The notes under the pieces are model-generated. The model was not told the origin of the DNA and searched no databases. It was given only the letters and a program-made list of their open reading frames with translations. From the NCBI GenBank assembly GCA_029204225.1, contig CM055100.1:3755089-3819088 (forward strand): a stretch of DNA of 64,000 nucleotides, read 5' to 3'. A program made the translations under genes and the position numbers. The DNA is from Diphasiastrum complanatum (taxonomy: Eukaryota; Streptophyta; Lycopodiopsida; Lycopodiales; Lycopodiaceae). Positions 35,380 through 47,280 of the stretch are shown piece after piece. Each line of letters opens with the position of its first letter. Within the stretch, counting starts at the first letter, position 1.

Positions 35380-35560
35380 CATACGGCCGTACGGTACGGA
35401 AAAACGAAAAAGAAAAAAAAAAAACCTTCGCACAATGGCATTACGTAGGGGAAGGCCTGAAGCCCTCGGGCCTTCCTTGCTGGTCGGGGCCTGCCCTTGG
35501 GCTCTCGCCCTCGGGCAAGGGCCCTCCCAACAAGGCAGGCCTCGCGAAAATGGTTTCTTG
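35380..35560. repeat. GC-rich inverted-repeat block
   Basis: An isolated GC-rich segment in AT-rich DNA. CTGCCCTTGGGC and GCCCTCGGGCAAGGGC, plus AAGGCCTG/CAGGCCT-type words, can pair into a long imperfect hairpin. CGGCCGTACGG at about 35385 is also palindromic. Probably a MITE relic. Confidence 0.45.
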
Positions 35561-35619
35561 AGATTAGGCTGTTCATCTATGTTCGAAGTGTGTTGCAGCC
35601 TCAGTTGTCATTAGAATAT

Positions 35620-36306
35620 GGATCCGCGCCAGAGGACAATATCGTGTCACACATCTTCCCTTGGATTGTCTCCTTCAAATAGCTGTCTTATCAATTAGCA
35701 AAAGAAAACAACACTGCGACCGAATTAATACATATTACATGAAAGGTAAAGTTCTAATTGAGGTTGAATCCCGCCATGATGCTAGCTGAAGAACCCGCCT
35801 ATAATCCATTCACTTACCTATCTACTTATGGAGTTGTCCTGACTGTCATAATGCGTGCCACCCATGCTCATCGTAAGTAATGAGTTAGAAAACATCATGC
35901 AAATTAGGCAATGGTGAGAAAATCAGTAGCTCTTTGATGAAAATATTTAACATATTTTGCACACATATACATTTGATTTATGTATATTTGGATCCAACCC
36001 TTTGTTCTTATTGTTCAATAACAACGTTGATGATTGTGTGGGTATTGAAATTTTCTCACCATTTCCTAGTTTGCATGTTGTTTTCATCTGGATTACCATC
36101 TACATTGCATGTTATCATCCAACGTACCTCGCTCCGCTTCCCAGGAGAGATCCAACTAATTTTGCTAACCTGAACTGCCAGCCGCAACTATATAAATGAA
36201 ACTCCAAGAACATAGAACTTGGATGTAGGAAATGGGCAGGAAACGCAATCTGAGAAACAAAACCGATCAAGATGTTCTTATCCTGCCTTTCTTTCATCTG
36301 GATTAG
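35620..36306. other. Spacer
   Basis: No gene seen. 36100-36140 (GCATGTTATCATCCAACGTACCTCG, shown only in part: GCATGTTATCATCCAA) is related to 50239-50275 just outside the other LTR, so the copia flanks share a repeat. Confidence 0.4.
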
Positions 36307-36895
36307 TGCGGGGGAATTGGTAAAGTTCCCTCGGTGCGTGCACTATTGGTAACAATAGGCGAACACAATAACAAGATTAAATTTAGAGCTAGCGCGGTGA
36401 TAGTGGAAGCAAACGAGCAGACTATCAGACAAAACAATTAGAAGGTCAGACAGAGAGCGGAGAGCATTGCAAATAATGACAGAGTTTGAACGCAGAACTA
36501 GACGGCACTTTATTCAGATCAATCGTAACGAAATACAAGTCAGTGATGTAGGTGAGCACAAGACAATAGCGGGCGAAACCGCGAGCTCACAAAGCTAACT
36601 ACAAACTGTAAAAGCTATGAGCTAATACTGATGATCCGTCTGAAGAGGAGAATCAATGCATGAAAGCATTTATTGTGTCTGTCTCATCGGATTTGATAAT
36701 CCGAGTTCTTGATCATCGATCAATTATATTACTTGTTTAGTGCATACAATGATATATATGCTATATACATTTATGCAGATGAGTGTACAAGAGAAGACGT
36801 GGAGCCATTGTGTTGTCAGGAAGAAGATTGTGGCTGCTGTCATTGTCAAGTTGGTTATGCAGTATAGAGGATGAGTGTGAGGAGGCCGATAAATT
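36307..36895 (-). repeat. Copia 3' LTR (left)
   Basis: Matches 49637-50231. The shared end is GAGGAGGCC(G/A)ATAA. The exact outer ends with TG...CA are not clear on the high-coordinate side. Confidence 0.8.
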
Positions 36896-37074
36896 GGACT
36901 TCCCCGATATGTCGTCCAAGTTTGGGTCTAGCCGATAGTTCGTCCAACTCCGATATGTCGGCCATCTTCACTTACTTGTCTTTAGTAGTTGAGCTACGTG
37001 ACAATGCAAGTAGATATGCAGCAATGAATGGAACTAAATTAACATGGGATTTAGGAGAGTAGAGGAGATAAATC

Positions 37075-38607
37075 CAACACCCCTCCTTAATCTGGATCCA
37101 TGAATAATTTGATCTTCAGACTTAGCAGTGCACAAAATTTGTCGTGTGCATCAATGGTCAATGCCTTGGTGAACACATCTGCAACTATGTCCTGTGTTCG
37201 ACAGTACATTAAGCTAACCTCTTTGTCGAGAATCTTGCCCCTAACATAGTGATATCGGATCTCGATGTGCTTACTCCTAGAGTGAAATCTAGGGTTGGCC
37301 GATAAGACAATGGCACTCTAATTATTACAGAATATGATTGCCAGGGTGTACTGGTTCAAACTAATGTCTGTCAGTAAATGTTTCAACCAAAATGCCTCTT
37401 TAATAGATTGAGAAGCAGCAATATACTCTGCTTTTGTAGATGAAAGATCAATAGAGGTTTGTTTACGACTATTCCAGGATATAGGACCCCCGTTGAAGAA
37501 GAATGTAAATCGTGATGTGGATTTATGATTATCTACATCTCCTCCCCAGCTTGCATCAGAAAATCCACTGAGCCGATGAAGATTGTCATTGTTGACTTCT
37601 CCATAGTAGATGCATTAGTCCACTGTATGTGCAGACCATTGCATACATGAGAGATCCAAGTATCGGTCGATAGGGATACTCTCTCATCTGCTCCTCTTCT
37701 TGCTTGGTCTGAGGACATTGGTCCTTTGACAATCGTAGGCTTGGATCCATCGACGAGTGAGCTAATTTACAATTAATCAGATTATTTATAACAAGAACAT
37801 TGTGAAGATACCTTTGTTGAGTAATAAATATCAGTCGTCTTGCTCTGTCTCTGTGGATTTGAATGCCCAGACAGAAGTGAGCTTCACCAAGGTCAATCAT
37901 GTTGAACTCAGAAGACAACATCTATATAGCATCCTTCACCAGATTGGTACAGTTGCTGAAAAGCAATGTATCATCTACATACAAGGTGATAATTATAAAG
38001 GATCTCTGCACTGACTTGAAGTAGACGTTACTGTTGGCCATGCTTGGTTGGAAACCTTGTCGGATGAGGAATGTGTTGATCCTATGGAACCAAGCTCTGG
38101 TTGATTGCTTCAAGCCATAAAGTGCCTTGTGGAGTTTGCAGACATGATGCTTCATGCCTTCATGGATGTATCCTTCAGGTTGTAGCATATAGATGTCTTC
38201 TTCAATGACTCCATTTAGATAAGCTGTTTGTACATCAAGTTGATGTACTTCAAGGTTGGCTGCTACATCATAAAATAGGAGGGCTCGGATCGATGAGTGC
38301 TTGACTACTGGAGTGAAAGTCTCGTTGTAGTCAATGTTGGAGATTTGAGCAAATCCTCGTACTACTAGTCTTGCCTTCCTTTGATCAATCGCTCCATTGG
38401 CATTGTATTTGATCTTGAAGATCCATTTGCAATCGATGAGATTGCAGCCAGTAGGAGCTTCGACTAGTGACCATGTCTGGTTCTTGATCAAAGAGGAATG
38501 CTCTCTGTCCATTGCTTCTCTCCAGAGATCGGAGTCTGGTTGGCTAAGTGCCTCATCGACTGATGTCGGTTCCTACATTAAAAGACAGGCATACTCAGGA
38601 ATTGGCC
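37075..38607 (-). pseudogene. Copia reverse transcriptase and RNase H
   Basis: From 38607 down: EPTSVDEALSQPDSDLWREA after an in-frame TAG, then the open frame from 38512 with KWIFKIKYNANGAIDQRKAR, HQLDVQTAYLNGVIEEDIYM, ALYGLKQSTRAWF and the YVDDTLLF active site (about 37985). A second frame (37921-37586) carries LGIQIHRD and LGSLMYA. RNase H follows at 37500-37100 with a stop at the catalytic-region CNN and the terminal ADVFTKAL. At least two frameshifts are present. Confidence 0.9.
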
Positions 38608-38650
38608 TTTTGCGAGTAAATTTTTGCAAGTTTAGTGAGTTTTTCTGAAC
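38608..38650 (+). repeat. Left terminal inverted repeat
   Basis: Starts TTTTGCGAGTAAATTTTT. It pairs with 48068-48111 over about 36 of 43 positions. Internal to it, AATCGACACCTCAAAA occurs twice in tandem (38741-38777), a subterminal repeat as often seen in MULEs. Confidence 0.85.
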
Positions 38651-38999
38651 AAAATAGATTGATCATGACAACCATCATTTTCTTCAACATTATGTTCGAG
38701 ATCAAATGCAATTTCAGTACATACAAAACTGCGTATAATCGACACCTCAAAATTGTACAATCGACACCTCAAAAAATAAAGATTGTCACTTTTTGCAACA
38801 TAGAATACAAAGGTAGAGACAACCACATAATGAATAACATTGCAAAACAAATGACTAGACTCAACAATTAATCTTAAATTTCCATACTCTTAAATCTACT
38901 TTGACAAAATTTCTACAAAACACTCCTAAAATTTTTTAAGTAATAACTAACCTTTAACAAGAAAAAGTCATTTATGACATTCGATGTTTCACTTATAGT

Positions 39000-41900
39000 T
39001 TTCATTCATGTGACTACCAAGAACATCGAATTTGTATTCTGCACACTAATCTATCGGTAACGTTGTCGGTGTGAAAATGACTTGACGTAACTCTTGGCGA
39101 GTTAATACAGTTTGGTGAATGAACATGTGTTGATCCATGTCCAAGCCTTTTAGCTTTAAAAAGACATAGTACAAGTGTTTGCAAGGAATGTATTTGCCAT
39201 CTTGAATAGATCTTTGAAAATCCTTTTAAGTGCAACTAGGCTCAACATCAATTATCACCTGATATTGTCGTCCTGTCGAAACGCTATCAAAACTTAATAT
39301 TGTAATTATTTCTTTTTCACCATCATGCGATTTGTTGTCACCCTTTACAATTGTAATCAACTTCACTCCACGAGCCGCACGCTCCTTTGCTAATAATGGA
39401 CACTTGACCTCATTCGCATTTGCTTACGACCACTTGAGCTTGGTTGTTGTGTTGTAGACATTGGTGTCTCATTGGACTGCTCTGCTCTTATGTTGGGTGG
39501 GCTGATATAATTTTCACTTTTGTATTCTAATACGAACCCTCCCCTGCACAAGTACTCAAATTCTTCTTTTGTTAAATTTGTTCCCCTCAGAATGGACCAA
39601 TAGCAGGGTGGTTTAATAATAATTTGTGGATGAACTGTCCAAGTGCACCTAAAATCTGAAGAACAAAACCACATCATCTGTGATGTTTCCCCTTTGTTAT
39701 GGGTGCGTCTTCCAAAGAAACAAGGATGTGGGCCTACAGTTAGTGGCTTATTACATCTGCCCCTCCCTGGATTCTTCATTCCTTGACATTTAACTCAATG
39801 ACTTTTTTCGAGTCTGCGAATGGCCCACCAACTTTCATGAATATCCCCTTCAATTAACATTTCAAAGTTTTGAAATACTTGCTGCACATGCGAAAAAGTG
39901 GAAAAATGTCTGCATGACATGAAAAATTGACTGGTCTACCAAATATTGTTGTTGGAGGTATGGTTCGCCTACTTGTATGATCTTGTTTACCAGATCGTTG
40001 AACTCTTAAGTTTTCCATATCTGGTCTATGACAGACATTCTTTGTCTCTGTATTCGATTGTGAGTGGGGACGTTTACAACGAACAAAACAAGTATTTTCC
40101 TCATTTGGAATGTCATGTCTTGTCAAGTCAACACATGCCACAAAATCATTCACCGTATTGTTAAAACATGCACCAACAATGTCAGATCTCCTTCTGGATG
40201 TTAAGTTCCTCGACAGATGGCCTACTACCCATATACTTCCCTGTCAGGTACGATTTCTGTCTAGTACTCTGTAGAATGGCGTTGGCCAAATCACCAACAG
40301 CAGTCTCATATGGACTAAGTTTGGATGTATATGAGTCAACACTTTGCCAACTTCTATGTTTGACCTCAGCAAGGTTTGTTGTTGGTATGAAGGCTTCATC
40401 CTCAATGTCCATCATCTATGACAGCAAATAAAATCAACATATCAATTTAGCACATCTCAAATAATCTTGCAAGCCATGAATAAATTCAATAAAGCATAAG
40501 AGAAATTGTTAAATGTAGCTATACTATAATGATATATTTAATTGTGTTCAGAAACACACAGTGACAACAAATTTTCCCCATCTAGCAATTCGGTTCTTCC
40601 ACCAATTACATATCTTATTATACAATTTATCAGCCTCTTGAATACTAGGTGAATTCCTCCATTGTACACACAGTCCAATATGCTCGTCTCTAGTCTGTTG
40701 TTTGATATATTTGGTAGTATGTTTGCGAACAGAGTCCATGAAGTGCCATAAGCATGAACGCTCTTTTCCTTCCATTAGTATTTCAGGCCCTTGTCCAAAA
40801 ACAGTTCTAACCGCTAACCAGTTTGCTTGAGCCTCATCTGCCGTGAACCCTATGAATGTGACTGCACCAATGCCATGTTTTGCCATGAATCTGACAAGCA
40901 ATTTCCAAAATAATATTTGCGCTTGTGTGTCTTTAGATTTCATTTCACAAGTTGCAATGGTTTGCATAAAATGTATTCTGAAAAAGTAGAAAACAATCAT
41001 TGAATTACATAAACTAAAATGTGTGCCTAAGTATCATCATAATTCATTTCACAAGTTGTAGTGATTTGCATAGAATGTATCAAAATGACATGGAGCATGT
41101 CAAATAAACGTTGACATTTAAGATCTAAAACCAACAGATTACATGGTGTCATACACATGAACTCCCAGTGCTACCCAATCTTTTACACGATGCACATGAT
41201 CAAAACAACACCAAGCCTTTTCAAGATCATATTTTGGTTGCATTCTTTTCCCCAAATCAACACCAGAAGCAGGGCCGTAAATAGACATTTTAAAAACAAA
41301 ACATTTGTCTGTATCATCATGGATTTGTCCAAGGAACAAAGATCCATAAAAAAATTCATAGGAACAATGTTCTCTTACATAAGCGCTTATATGTCGCCTG
41401 ACAGACTTGTTGGTTGCAACTCTGTACGAGCTTCAGTGATCCATTTTTTTAATCTGTAGGCAAATAATAACATGTGAGCTAGTTCACTTTGTTAAAGCAT
41501 TATCAAATAGATTGACATAATTGAAATTCCTTAACTACCTTCAACTATTGGTCAAGGGCTCCAATGCAGCAAATAATTCGTCCATCTTCAACGCTTCCAA
41601 ACTAGAATTTCCTCCATCAACAATAAGATACTTTGTGATGATATCTTGTGTGATTTGCTTTTCCACTTTCTTATTACTGTGTGTAGGGAAAGATGTTGCA
41701 ATATTTTGTACTGCCTTCTTGGAGGATTCAAGTAGTATTGAAGATCTTCCTTTTCCAAAAATGTGTTCATGTGTTCCAACATGCAGAGCCAGCCTTGTAA
41801 CACTCGTCATGAGGTACACAGTAGTAAAATTTTGCTTGACATGTTCTAGTGCACATGGGAGGCTCACCACATGATTTGCACTTAAACGTTTCAACTGGGC

Positions 41901-42618
41901 CTTCAAGTTTTCCAATGCAGCATTGCTTTTTTAAACTTCCAACAAACATTGTTTGATTTCCTCTTTTGAAATGTTTGTATTAAGAAAACTCCACATTTAT
42001 ACACTCAAACTCACCACCACAAACAGATATCCTTACAGTATCTAAAAAGCCTTGGATTTTTGTTGTGATGTATCTAACCCAATTATGACAATCTAATGAA
42101 TGTCTCATCCCTTCCATTCCTCCTCCTTTTGTTGGAGGGAGCTCAAACATGACATTTCCATTGTAGCTAGACGGAAGTCCTTTCACCTTCAAAGCTTGTC
42201 CACACAAAGCCATGCACTTGCGCAATATACTGGACATAGGTAAATTCTGCAAAACTTGAAGAATGGTCTGACCCTTTGATCCAAGTAATGTTGTATCATC
42301 ATCACGAGCTGGTGAAGGAGTAGGCAATCCACTAAAGGCAGCATAGTTTTGAATGTTTCCATTGCTTGAGAAAATTAAGTAAGTCGGATTAGAAATACAA
42401 CTATCAACTACAAGAATGTTGCACAGCCAAAATTTGAATTGTGGCAGAATAAAGATAACACCACTTAACAGAGTCGATACTTCAATATGTGTGTGTGTGT
42501 GTGTGTGGTTGTGCTCATTGATGGACAAAGGCCAATTTTTAAGACTGGAGCACACGTCATTATTCAGTTTGCCGTGGATATAACGGCGCCATTTATTATT
42601 CTCAGGGTCAAATTTCAA
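39000..42618 (-). pseudogene. MULE-type transposase with SWIM domain, decayed
   Basis: Reading down from 42618: an N-terminal region (41991-42618) disturbed by a CA microsatellite, then a Cys/His cluster (KCKSCGEPPMCTRTC...YYC, 41890-41800), then an exon to 41143 ending GVHVYD. A GT...AG intron (41142-40983) follows. The next exon carries EMKSKDTQAQILFWK, GFTADEAQANW, CLWHFMDSVRKHT and SIQEADKLYNK. This matches the MULE DDE layout, with the D of VHVYD, the D of TADEA, a C/H motif and a candidate E. A further intron (about 40543-40418, in phase) leads to TNLAEVKHRSW. A second Cys-rich module lies at 39779-39500. The SWIM finger near 39260-39150 reads PSCT-stop-KDFQ...IPCKH, so the second SWIM cysteine is now a TAA. 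Two-base and one-base shifts also occur near 41400 and 41800. Confidence 0.82.
42486..42506 (+). repeat. (TG)n microsatellite in the transposase N-terminus
   Basis: About ten TG repeats, translating as alternating His-Thr on the minus strand, expand the transposase reading frame. Confidence 0.9.
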
Positions 42619-42893
42619 GGATGTAACGACACCACTTATTTTATGGCATCAAAATATATTACGCTATGCCCTCACAAATAATAAAAAATCTCGATAATAA
42701 ATGTATAGTTTAAAAAACAATATCTATAACAAATGTATAGTTAAAAATATATATTTGCTTTAGAAAATGTAAAATATATTACGTTATTCTATAATATATT
42801 CTCGTTTTTTTATAATCATTTCTTTTGTGTTATTACGTGTTTTGTGGAGTCGTTTTTGTGGTCATTTTGTGGAGTTGTAATATATATATATAG

Positions 42894-42931
<38 letters not shown>

Positions 42932-43806
42932 CTTTGTGGAGATAAGCATCGCCTGTGGACGCCATCACCACGTCAGTTATCAGGGTTGTGGAGGCTAAAC
43001 ACATACGCTGCCAACGACCATACTCGGTATGCTTTTCAATTTGTCTACCTCTTTTGTATGGCGTAATATTTTTGTCAGCAAATTAGGTTTTAATCGATCA
43101 GCCAGCCCGCTGGTTGGCCAGTGGGCTCGCAAAAAAAATTTGCACCACTATCAGCAATGGATCAGCCCAACCGGGCTGATCTTCGACGATCAGCCTTGTT
43201 GGGCTGAAAAAAATGCCAGTTCAATGGTCAGCCAGGGGCTGGCAAAGCAATTTTTGAGCTATATTTGGATCTGTTTCTTTAGAAATGCCGAAAGTATAAT
43301 GCACCCTGTTGTTCTGATCTGTTTCTTCAGAAATGCCGAAAGTATAATACGCCCTGTTGCGCTGATCCGTTTCTAAAGTCGTGCAAACGAGCGTCTGAAT
43401 CATATTTTGCAAATGAGCGTCTGGCAAAAAAATCAGTCCATGAGGAATCGTCGACGATCAGCCAATGTGGACTATTCGAACTGCCTAATGGGTATGGACT
43501 CATTTTTTTGTTGGATCAGGTCTATGAAAATGGTGCTCATGTCCTCATTTCTGGCATCTGAACTAAACTGTCAAGATATTTGTTTTGTGTGTAGTATGGT
43601 GTGAACACAATCCATGGCGTAGAAAGCTGGGATTGAAGAAAGTGCAAGTTGTGCAAATATTGATCATACTGAGGTTATCTCTTTTCTCTTTTTCCGGTTT
43701 GAAAATTTGAAAATGATAATTATAATCATTGAGAACGTCGTCTCTTATTGTTTGTGTTCTGTGTTCATGCCATAGTTACAATCACAAGTTGAAGATCCAC
43801 TCAGAT
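42619..43806 (+). other. Region between the divergent transposase and methyltransferase genes
   Basis: This interval probably holds two divergent promoters. It contains AATATATTACG-type repeats (42653, 42772), a GA microsatellite (42898-42928) and a 48-bp tandem repeat (43268-43370). One plus frame at 43427-43560 (STISQCGLFELPNGYGL...) looks protein-like and could be an upstream exon of the methyltransferase-like gene. Confidence 0.45.
43268..43372 (+). repeat. Tandem repeat, 48-bp unit, two copies and a partial third
   Basis: Units start GATCTGTTTCTT at 43268 and 43316, with a partial third at 43364 (GATCCGTTTCT). Each contains AGAAATGCCGAAAGTATAAT. Confidence 0.9.
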
Positions 43807-45821
43807 GACCGATGCAGTTGCTGAATATTCCGATCATGTGGATGTCATGAAAATTGAACAATTGATAGAAAACCAATCTGGAATAGAGAATGTGCTTAAC
43901 AAGGACATACAAGCACAAGATCTGGAACAACCGCATACAAAAGACCCCTCTGCAACAATAGCTAAAAAAAGAAAGGCATAAAAAAAAACACCTGAAGAAT
44001 TTGGAATTGTTCCAATTTCATTCCATGTTGATATGCTTCCAGTTACCATGACCAATTTAAGACATTAAAAAGATTCGTGCAGGAGAGGGAAAAAAGGGAC
44101 ATGCTCTTTGGTATCCACTAACTCGCTACATGTTGGCCAGGGTTTTGTTTGAGGTACTTGTGTTAATTCCTATTGTATTTTAATTTGATATAGCATTGTG
44201 TTTGATATGTCGTGTACTGATGGAATCATTTTTGGGTAGAATGATATCGATAGAGATTTGGCTGAACCACGGGAGAAGCATGAAGCAATGAGAGATAGCT
44301 TAAAGAAGGGAAAAAGCTTAAAAGATGCCCAAAGTGGTGTCGTCATGAAATGGTCCACAAAGATGTCGAAAATGCTGGGAATTGTTAATCCTTCCCTTGG
44401 AGAAGTTTGGTTTGAAAGGGTGACAACTATGGATGTCGGTGGCACTAGTTTTTCGATGGGCCTCGAAAAGCTACATGCATTGAGGTGTGCAAATGTGGCT
44501 AATGAAACACGAAATACGTGGTTGGCTATGGAAATAGGACCGATGAGAGCTCAATTTGGTATTCCCAGAGGTGATAGGGACTTTCGCCTGTGGGTGGTGA
44601 AAGACACATGGTTTACACATCTTGTGGTCCAAGTAAAACTTGTCATGGCAATGCTACGTGAGCTCGGTATGTAACTATTGCAAGTTTAACATATGCCTAT
44701 GTGAAAGCCAATTTGTATGCTTTTCTTTTTTTATTTTATTCAATTTCATTATGTTATATTTGCATGGCATTTTAAATAGTATGTGCCTCATTAGCTCCGT
44801 CCAACTTTGGTGATGATCGCCTATTGGAGGAGTACATAATGGAATATAAGATGAGGTATCGCAAAAAATTATTAGCTAGCATGGAGCCAGATATGGATCT
44901 CACAAAATTGTCAATAGAGCAAGTTGACATACAAAATGCTGCAAAGCGGGTTGTTTGGAGGTACAATGTTATCTTGAAATGTACTCATTTTCATTCATCA
45001 AAGTCTTATGGTTTCATTTGTCAAGAAATATTTTGATTAGAATTCCTTATTTGAATATTTTCAGATATGTGCGGCAGTGCCATTAGGATCCATGCCTCAT
45101 GTGCTCCGCATGTGGAGTCAAGTTTCAAACAAGCAACACTCCATGTATTCAGAGCAGTATCATCTATTGAGAGGCGATGGATTGACAGAATGGGAGATTA
45201 CCAATTGCCCATGGTGGATAGATTTCGACGAGGGTTCTTATCCAGAAGAAGAGCATGCCATGTTTGAGAAACACAAAAAAGGTGAGTTGCGTGTTCAGGT
45301 CATAGATATAATGCCCCCAGAATCTGCAGAATTTGAGAGCTCTTCACTTGACGTTAGGTTGAAGGGTGCAGAGTCAAGAGTTACAGAGAGACAAAGAAGA
45401 ATTTACATACAAGGCACCAAGCCTCAACAAGAAGGTTACTAATTCTCATATTCCATATGTCCATGGAGATGTTATTCACATTGCGAAAGGTTTTATGCAA
45501 AAAAAACTAGCCCTGAGGTGGTGTCTATTATTGAGCACTTGAAAGAAATATGTGTGGGGCTGGGTGAAAGACATAGAAGAGGAAAGCTTGTCATGTATGG
45601 TGCTGATTTGATTTTTTTGGACTTTCCCACTAGCTTCATACCTGATGGATTGCAGGATGTTAACCATGGAACATGATGTCTGAAGAATTGTTTGATTCTA
45701 CAATGCATCTAGTCGATGCACTTTTGTATGATGATGGTTGGGTTATGTGCATTCTAGCTCCCAATCATTCGGCGTTGATGTATTGTATTTCAAACTTACA
45801 CAACTACTTGAAACGCCCTTA
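43807..45821 (+). pseudogene. N-terminal part of a beta-class-type amino-methyltransferase (motif IV half)
   Basis: Spliced plus-strand gene. Exon 43807-44153 (one TAA and one shift) ends at a good donor (GAG|GTACTTG). Exon 44240-44666 encodes a conserved-looking block (KMLGIVNPSLGEVWFERV, NTWLAMEIGPMRAQFGI). Exon 44780-44960 and an exon from 45065 follow, all with GT/AG borders and the first three in phase. Frameshifts near 45440-45490 precede GADLIFLDFPTSFIPDG (45600-45650). After a further shift comes LVDALLYDDGWVMCILAPN, ending with TAA at 45821. A hydrophobic strand ending in D-F-P, then a helix and DDGW-strand, is the motif IV (DPPY-like) half of an amino-methyltransferase. The catalytic triplet reads Asp-Phe-Pro. 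The AdoMet-binding motif is missing here but present on the opposite strand at 46.3 kb. Confidence 0.6.
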
Positions 45822-46055
45822 ATACACATATAAAATCATTGTGAACTAGTCAATTTTCCATGCACTCATCATCAATGTAAATATTTTTGCGAGTTTGGTG
45901 GATTTTTCGGTTTGTTCGCAACATCACGAACATGAAGCATATTTTGCGCAACTTGCTCTGCATACACAAACAACTCACTTTATTGGAAGTGAGCATGAAG
46001 TAAATTCATCTGAAAAGGTGATCATCAAGAATAAAATGCAATGCTAAATGTGACA

Positions 46056-46870
46056 TTAATGTGGCATGAAGTCATCCAAGTCTACTGGATCGAATAGGAC
46101 AACTTCGTCATCATCATCAAGGTCTACTATTGTGCTAGTGTGCGTATCCGGCTGTAGTAGTATCTCTGATTCAAGACATTATAATTATTAGTAACTGGCA
46201 ATATAACACAAATCATGCAAAGCAATTAAATGTGAAAAAAAATCATGATATAGTACCAAAGATGAAATGTAAAATTCACATGGAACATACTATCTCTGCT
46301 CTCAACATGTCTTAATAGTTCCTCGTCCATGTCCATGACCACTGCATGCCGACTTGAAGCCATGCACCCATGAACAGTGGCTCCACAACCCATGAATGGG
46401 TCAAATACTACCCAGTGACTCTTACAAAGATACTCAATTGCGAAATGCATAAAATTGGGGCTTTTCTCCACCCCTGCTCTATAAGGCATTGTTGTCTTGC
46501 TATTAGTAAGTCTCTCTGTGGCAGGAAGATAGTGGGACCATACGTCACTGCAACTCCTAAACAATGATGTGTCTATGGTATCGCAATCCTCGATAGGAGG
46601 CTTGCTTCACATTCCTACTCTGGACAAAATGTAGACATCAAGAAAGTTGTGCTGCAACACAAACAATTAATTGCAATTAGCGATTGAAAATTGCTCAACA
46701 GTAAAGACTTTTTTTAAAAAAAACCTGTATAGTGAATCATAGGCACATAGACATTTTGACAACTTACCTCATCACCATCTGAACTTACTCCAAAAGGCTC
46801 AATTCCTCTCAAACACACTCTCTTGTACATTTGCAAGGCAGTAGGTATGAGAGAAGTTCGGCTCTTATGT
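46056..46870 (-). pseudogene. C-terminal part of a beta-class-type amino-methyltransferase (motifs X and I)
   Basis: Spliced minus-strand gene with three exons in phase. From about 46870 to 46768 it encodes LQMYKRVCLRGIEPFG, ending GATGAG|GTAAGT. Exon 46651-46291 starts HNFLDVYILSRVG and has one in-frame TGA. It then carries YRAGVEKSPNFMHFAIEYL (motif X-like) and VVFDPFMGCGATVHGC (AdoMet-binding motif I, DPFxGxGTT type), ending at a GTATGT donor. Exon 46165-46056 has an acidic tail (IVDLDDDDEVVLFDPVD) and a TAA. EKP-like then DPFMGCG is the C-terminal end of N4-cytosine/N6-adenine methyltransferases of beta order. It lies tail to tail with the motif IV half at 43807-45821, 235 bp apart. Confidence 0.72.
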
Positions 46871-47280
46871 TTTGTGTGGAGTCTCTTGTTTTCATGTCAT
46901 GGAAGTTATATCTCTTCTTGGTAGTGCATTTTTTGAGTTTTTATAAAGAATGAAGTGTGGTAGCAATCCAAAACAAACTGAAGCAAGATTGCATGAAATT
47001 TGCATAAGCTACTATATAGAACGTACAGCTTCAAGTTTTATATATATTTGTTACATGCAAGAGACACATATATGAAACAACTATTGTCTATATTAGGATC
47101 GTAATCAAGGTTCCATATTATTTTTTTTTTCTTTTGAATAACTAAAATTTGAAATAGTTTGGTTTAATATTTTAAAATTGATGATACGCTTGTTGATGTT
47201 TTTTATATGGCTTTGATATTCATGATTGAGTACAAACTTCTAGTAACTATTTATACTTTCCTTCTTATGAAACCATACAA

